Source: Lysinibacillus sp. KCTC 33748
GTDB lineage: Bacteria; Bacillota; Bacilli; Bacillales_A; Planococcaceae
Assembly (NCBI RefSeq): GCF_002237755.1
Contig: NZ_MWSJ01000019.1
Coordinates: forward strand, 1-64,000
Direction of reading: 5' to 3'
Length of the DNA stretch: 64,000 nucleotides
The notes under the pieces are model-generated. The model was not told the origin of the DNA and did not search any database. It saw only the letters and a list, made by a program, of their open reading frames with translations. The position numbers and the translations under genes are program-made. Of this stretch, positions 61,138 through 64,000 are shown one piece after another (within the stretch, counting starts at the first letter, position 1; every line of letters starts with the position of its first letter).

Positions 61138-62832
61138 ATGTTGCGACAAAAATATGTAGATGAATATATTTCCCTTTATCGAAAGGGTAAAATCAAGCTT
61201 AATAAAGAGCGAGAACTTTTAATTAAATATTTAGAGCGTGATATTTTGTCACGTGATGATTTGTATTTCAATGACGAAATGATTGAGGACTGCATAAATT
61301 TTGGGGAGAAGTGGTACTTTCCTCTGAATGCTTATCAGAAGTTCTTAATTGCTTTCGTTTTTTTATTTTTCAAAAAGAATGACCGCGTGTTTTACAGAAA
61401 ACATTTGTGGATGCTTGGTCGTGGCGGCGGTAAGAATGGATTAATCACGGTTATTTGCAATTTCTTGATTAGCGATTTACATGGTATTAGAGAATATAAT
61501 ATTTCGGTCGTGGCTAATTCTGAAGAACAGGCACAAACATCTGTGGAAGAAGCAGAAAAAACAATCAAACGGAATAGTACGCTACAGAAGTATTTCAAAG
61601 CAACAGCTACTAGAATAATTTCCAAATTAACAGATAGTGTTTTTAGATTTAGGACATCTAATGGTAATACAAAAGACGGTTTGCGTGATGGTGCAGTCGT
61701 ATTTGATGAAATACATTATTTTGAAACAAATAAAGATGTTCGTGTACACATTTCTGGTCTTGGAAAAAAAGCGAATCCACGAGAATTTTATATCGGTACA
61801 GATGGTTATATTCGAGATGGTTTTTTAGATAAGCTCAAAGAAAGAGCTATGAATGTATTAAATGGGGAAGCCCGATCTAATGCTTTATTTCCGTTTATCT
61901 GTAAGTTAGATGATGAAAAAGAAGTAGATAATCCAGAGCTTTGGGAAAAGGCTAATCCGATGTTGTCTAAACCGCTGAGTGAATATGCACAAGGTCTTCT
62001 AGACACAATTTATGAAGAATATGACGACTTAGAAGAAGATCCGTCAAACCGTGAAGAATTTATGACCAAACGCATGAATTGTCCAATAACGGATTTACAA
62101 AAATCGGTGGCTTCTTGGGATGAAATCATGGCGGCAACTGAAAATGAAATGCCTGAATTAAAGGGGCATGAATGTATAGGTTGTTTAGATTACGCTAGTA
62201 TTAGAGATTTTGCAGCATGCGGATTATTATTCCGACCAGAAGGTAATTACGCATTTAAAACTCATTCATTTGTCCGTAAAGAGTTTGCGGATATTTTTTA
62301 TGCTTATTCAAAGAAGCGGAATGAAAAGGATAACAAAAAAATATTAGCTCCCATTCGCGAATGGGAAGAAAAAGGGCTGCTTACTGTAGTTGACGAGCCG
62401 ACAATTGGTATTAAACATATCGTGAATTATTTTGTGGAAGCGCGTAAAATCTATAAAATTAAAAAGATTATCATTGATAATTTTAGAGCTGATTTAGTAC
62501 GAACGGCATTAGAAGATGCTGGATTTGAAGTAGAAGTTATACGTAATCCGAAGGCAGCAGATGCATTACTTGCACCTCGAATAGAAACGGCATTTGCAAA
62601 TAAGCAAATTATTTTGGGAGATAACCCACTGATGCGCTGGTATACGAATAATGTGCTAGTCATCATCAAAAAGGACGGTAATAAAGAGTATTCAAAGAAA
62701 GAGCCAATTCGAAGGAAGACAGACGGATTTGACTGTTTTGTTACAGGTATGTGGAGAGCTGATGAACTACTCGCCACTAAAATTATTACGAAAGAAAATG
62801 TTAAACGGGCTATTAAAACTTATAGCTACTAG
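61138..62832 (+). CDS. terL: Terminase large subunit
   Basis: 564 residues. ATPase: Walker A MLGRGGGKNG at 92-101, Walker B VVFDE at 187-191. Nuclease domain: GCLDYASIRDFAACGLLF near 350 (first metal-binding Asp), IIIDNFRADLV and DGFDCFVTG near the end. P27/HK97-type packaging motor that cuts and pumps phage DNA into the prohead. Starts one base after the TerS frame ends. Confidence 0.93.
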   Translation: MLRQKYVDEYISLYRKGKIKLNKERELLIKYLERDILSRDDLYFNDEMIEDCINFGEKWYFPLNAYQKFLIAFVFLFFKKNDRVFYRKHLWMLGRGGGKNGLITVICNFLISDLHGIREYNISVVANSEEQAQTSVEEAEKTIKRNSTLQKYFKATATRIISKLTDSVFRFRTSNGNTKDGLRDGAVVFDEIHYFETNKDVRVHISGLGKKANPREFYIGTDGYIRDGFLDKLKERAMNVLNGEARSNALFPFICKLDDEKEVDNPELWEKANPMLSKPLSEYAQGLLDTIYEEYDDLEEDPSNREEFMTKRMNCPITDLQKSVASWDEIMAATENEMPELKGHECIGCLDYASIRDFAACGLLFRPEGNYAFKTHSFVRKEFADIFYAYSKKRNEKDNKKILAPIREWEEKGLLTVVDEPTIGIKHIVNYFVEARKIYKIKKIIIDNFRADLVRTALEDAGFEVEVIRNPKAADALLAPRIETAFANKQIILGDNPLMRWYTNNVLVIIKKDGNKEYSKKEPIRRKTDGFDCFVTGMWRADELLATKIITKENVKRAIKTYSY

Positions 62833-62847
62833 GAGGTGAAATTAGAA

Positions 62848-63993
62848 ATGTGGCAATGGATTAAACGATTTTTTAAAAAAGGTAAATTAGAGAGTTTGAA
62901 AGATTGCTATTATGAGTTATCAGCTGAGTATTATTACAAAAAATTAGCTGTAGAAATATGTGTGAATCTTATCGCAAACGCTTTGTCGCGATGTGAAATA
63001 AAAACCTATAAAGAAGGGGAATTGAACAGAGGAAACATGTATTATGCTTTAAATGTGCAGCCTAATCAAAATCAAAATGCAACTGCATTTTTCCATAAAG
63101 CTATTCGAAAACTCATTTATGAAGGTGAAAGCTTAATCATCATGGAAAATGACAATTTTTATATAGCTGATAGCTTTAATGTTAAAGAATACGCCTTCTG
63201 TGAAAACGTATATTCAGGTATCCAAATAGGTGATTTGACACTTGATAGAAAGTATTCAGAATCCGAAGTTATTCGTTTAAAACTTACAGATACAAAAATA
63301 TTGTCAGTGATCAATGAATTATACGAATCACATGGGAAAATGATTGAGGCGGCTAAAAGTTATTACAAGCTAAAAAATAATAAGCGAGTATTAATTAAAG
63401 GTGATTTTTTAAGACCGCAGGATGACGAAGCGCAAGAGGCGATTGATGACATGTTTGAAAATCAATTGAAGAATTGGTTTGATCCAGACAAGAAAAGTGT
63501 GGCTTTCCAACTACAAGAGGGTTTTGAAATTGAAGATATGTCAGATTCAAAAACAGGTTTAACAATAGATAGTCGAGATATAAGTAACCTAGTGGATGAT
63601 ATTTTTAATTATGTAGCGATGGCATTTCATGTGCCGCGCGGACTACTTAAAGGCGATTTGGCTGACATCGATAAACAGACTGATAACTTTATTATGTTTG
63701 CACTGAATCCACCTGCTGAAATGATGGAAGATGAATTCAATCGCAAGTCCTATTCAAAAGATGAATATTTGAACCGAACATATTTGAAAATAGATACGTC
63801 AAAAATCAAAATTACAGACATTGTACAATTGGCTACAGCCTTTGACAAAATGTTTGCGATTGGGGTTTATACAATTAATGATATTTTAAGTGAGCTTGGC
63901 CACGAAACAATTGATGATGAAATTGCAGATAAGCGACATGTTACGAAGAATTATCAAGATGCAGAGACTGCACTAAAAGGAGGTGAAACTTAA
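62848..63993 (+). CDS. HK97-family portal protein
   Basis: 381 residues from ATG 62848 (TAGGAGG upstream; GTG 62836 possible). Typical opening ('lk....W..rff') and portal core: VCVNLIANALSRCEIKTYKE, DIFNYVAMAFHVPRGLLKGD, NRTYLKIDTSKI, GVYTINDILSELGHETID. Forms the dodecameric DNA gate at the prohead vertex. Confidence 0.9.
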   Translation: MWQWIKRFFKKGKLESLKDCYYELSAEYYYKKLAVEICVNLIANALSRCEIKTYKEGELNRGNMYYALNVQPNQNQNATAFFHKAIRKLIYEGESLIIMENDNFYIADSFNVKEYAFCENVYSGIQIGDLTLDRKYSESEVIRLKLTDTKILSVINELYESHGKMIEAAKSYYKLKNNKRVLIKGDFLRPQDDEAQEAIDDMFENQLKNWFDPDKKSVAFQLQEGFEIEDMSDSKTGLTIDSRDISNLVDDIFNYVAMAFHVPRGLLKGDLADIDKQTDNFIMFALNPPAEMMEDEFNRKSYSKDEYLNRTYLKIDTSKIKITDIVQLATAFDKMFAIGVYTINDILSELGHETIDDEIADKRHVTKNYQDAETALKGGET

Positions 63994-63994
63994 A

Positions 63995-64000
63995 ATGAAA
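63995..64000 (+). CDS. Start of the next phage gene (cut by the window)
   Basis: ATGAAA behind AGGAGGTG; by synteny this should be the prohead protease, but only two codons are visible. Confidence 0.4.

Overview
The window is AT-rich, low-GC Firmicute DNA. Strong AGGAGG-type Shine-Dalgarno sites, a ComX/ComP pair, a signal-peptide surface protein with Ig-like and helical repeats, and an HK97-type prophage point to a Bacillaceae-like host. My best guess is Lysinibacillus, by recognition only and without any search.

Region 1 (about 0.6-25.1 kb) is one long plus-strand cluster that reads as a contractile injection (type VI-like) apparatus in a Gram-positive. It holds a 722-residue sheath-like protein, a 141-residue tube (Hcp-like) protein, two VgrG-type spikes, a DUF4280 PAAR-like tip, a pentapeptide-repeat protein, a possible DcrB/EagR-like effector chaperone and several unrecognised conserved proteins that may be baseplate parts. 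It also carries its own phospho-signalling set (Ser/Thr kinase, two FHA proteins, an intact PP2C phosphatase and a degenerate PP2C-TM-coiled-coil protein) and a DnaJ plus an Hsp70-like ATPase. I see no ClpV and no TssJLM membrane complex. The cluster ends with a 1828-residue VgrG-Rhs fusion carrying a GH-E-type nuclease tip and an overlapping ankyrin-repeat immunity gene.

Region 2 (25.1-30.3 kb) is a graveyard of Rhs modules. It contains a second, broken VgrG-Rhs copy (N-terminus lost at a recombination junction, 1-nt frameshift, truncated 3' end), inverted Rhs fragments, and an inverted orphan toxin-tip/immunity pair.

Region 3 (30.4-42.1 kb) is chromosomal and partly decayed. It has comX-comP without comQ or comA nearby, a frameshifted serine beta-lactamase-family gene inside a partial duplication of a frameshifted endonuclease V gene, a SUKH (SMI1/KNR4) protein, a large secreted repeat protein, 42-bp tandem repeats, a transcriptional regulator and an MFS transporter gene cut off by a prophage.

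Region 4 (42.1-64.0 kb, running off the window) is the left part of a lambdoid prophage: integrase, ImmA/IrrE peptidase, CI/Cro-type repressors with five palindromic operators, early genes, an ORF6N antirepressor and a replication protein whose gene contains five iterons at an exact 23-bp period (probable phage origin). Next come an 865-codon protein with a DisA-N (diadenylate-cyclase-like) domain plus TPRs, a frameshifted recombinase and an ArpU/RinA-like regulator. An array of single-gene cassettes follows (membrane proteins, zinc ribbon, TIR-domain protein), most ending in a similar small terminator. The window closes with the HNH-TerS-TerL-portal packaging module. The TIR, DAC-like and paired membrane genes look like prophage-borne defence or superinfection-exclusion cargo.
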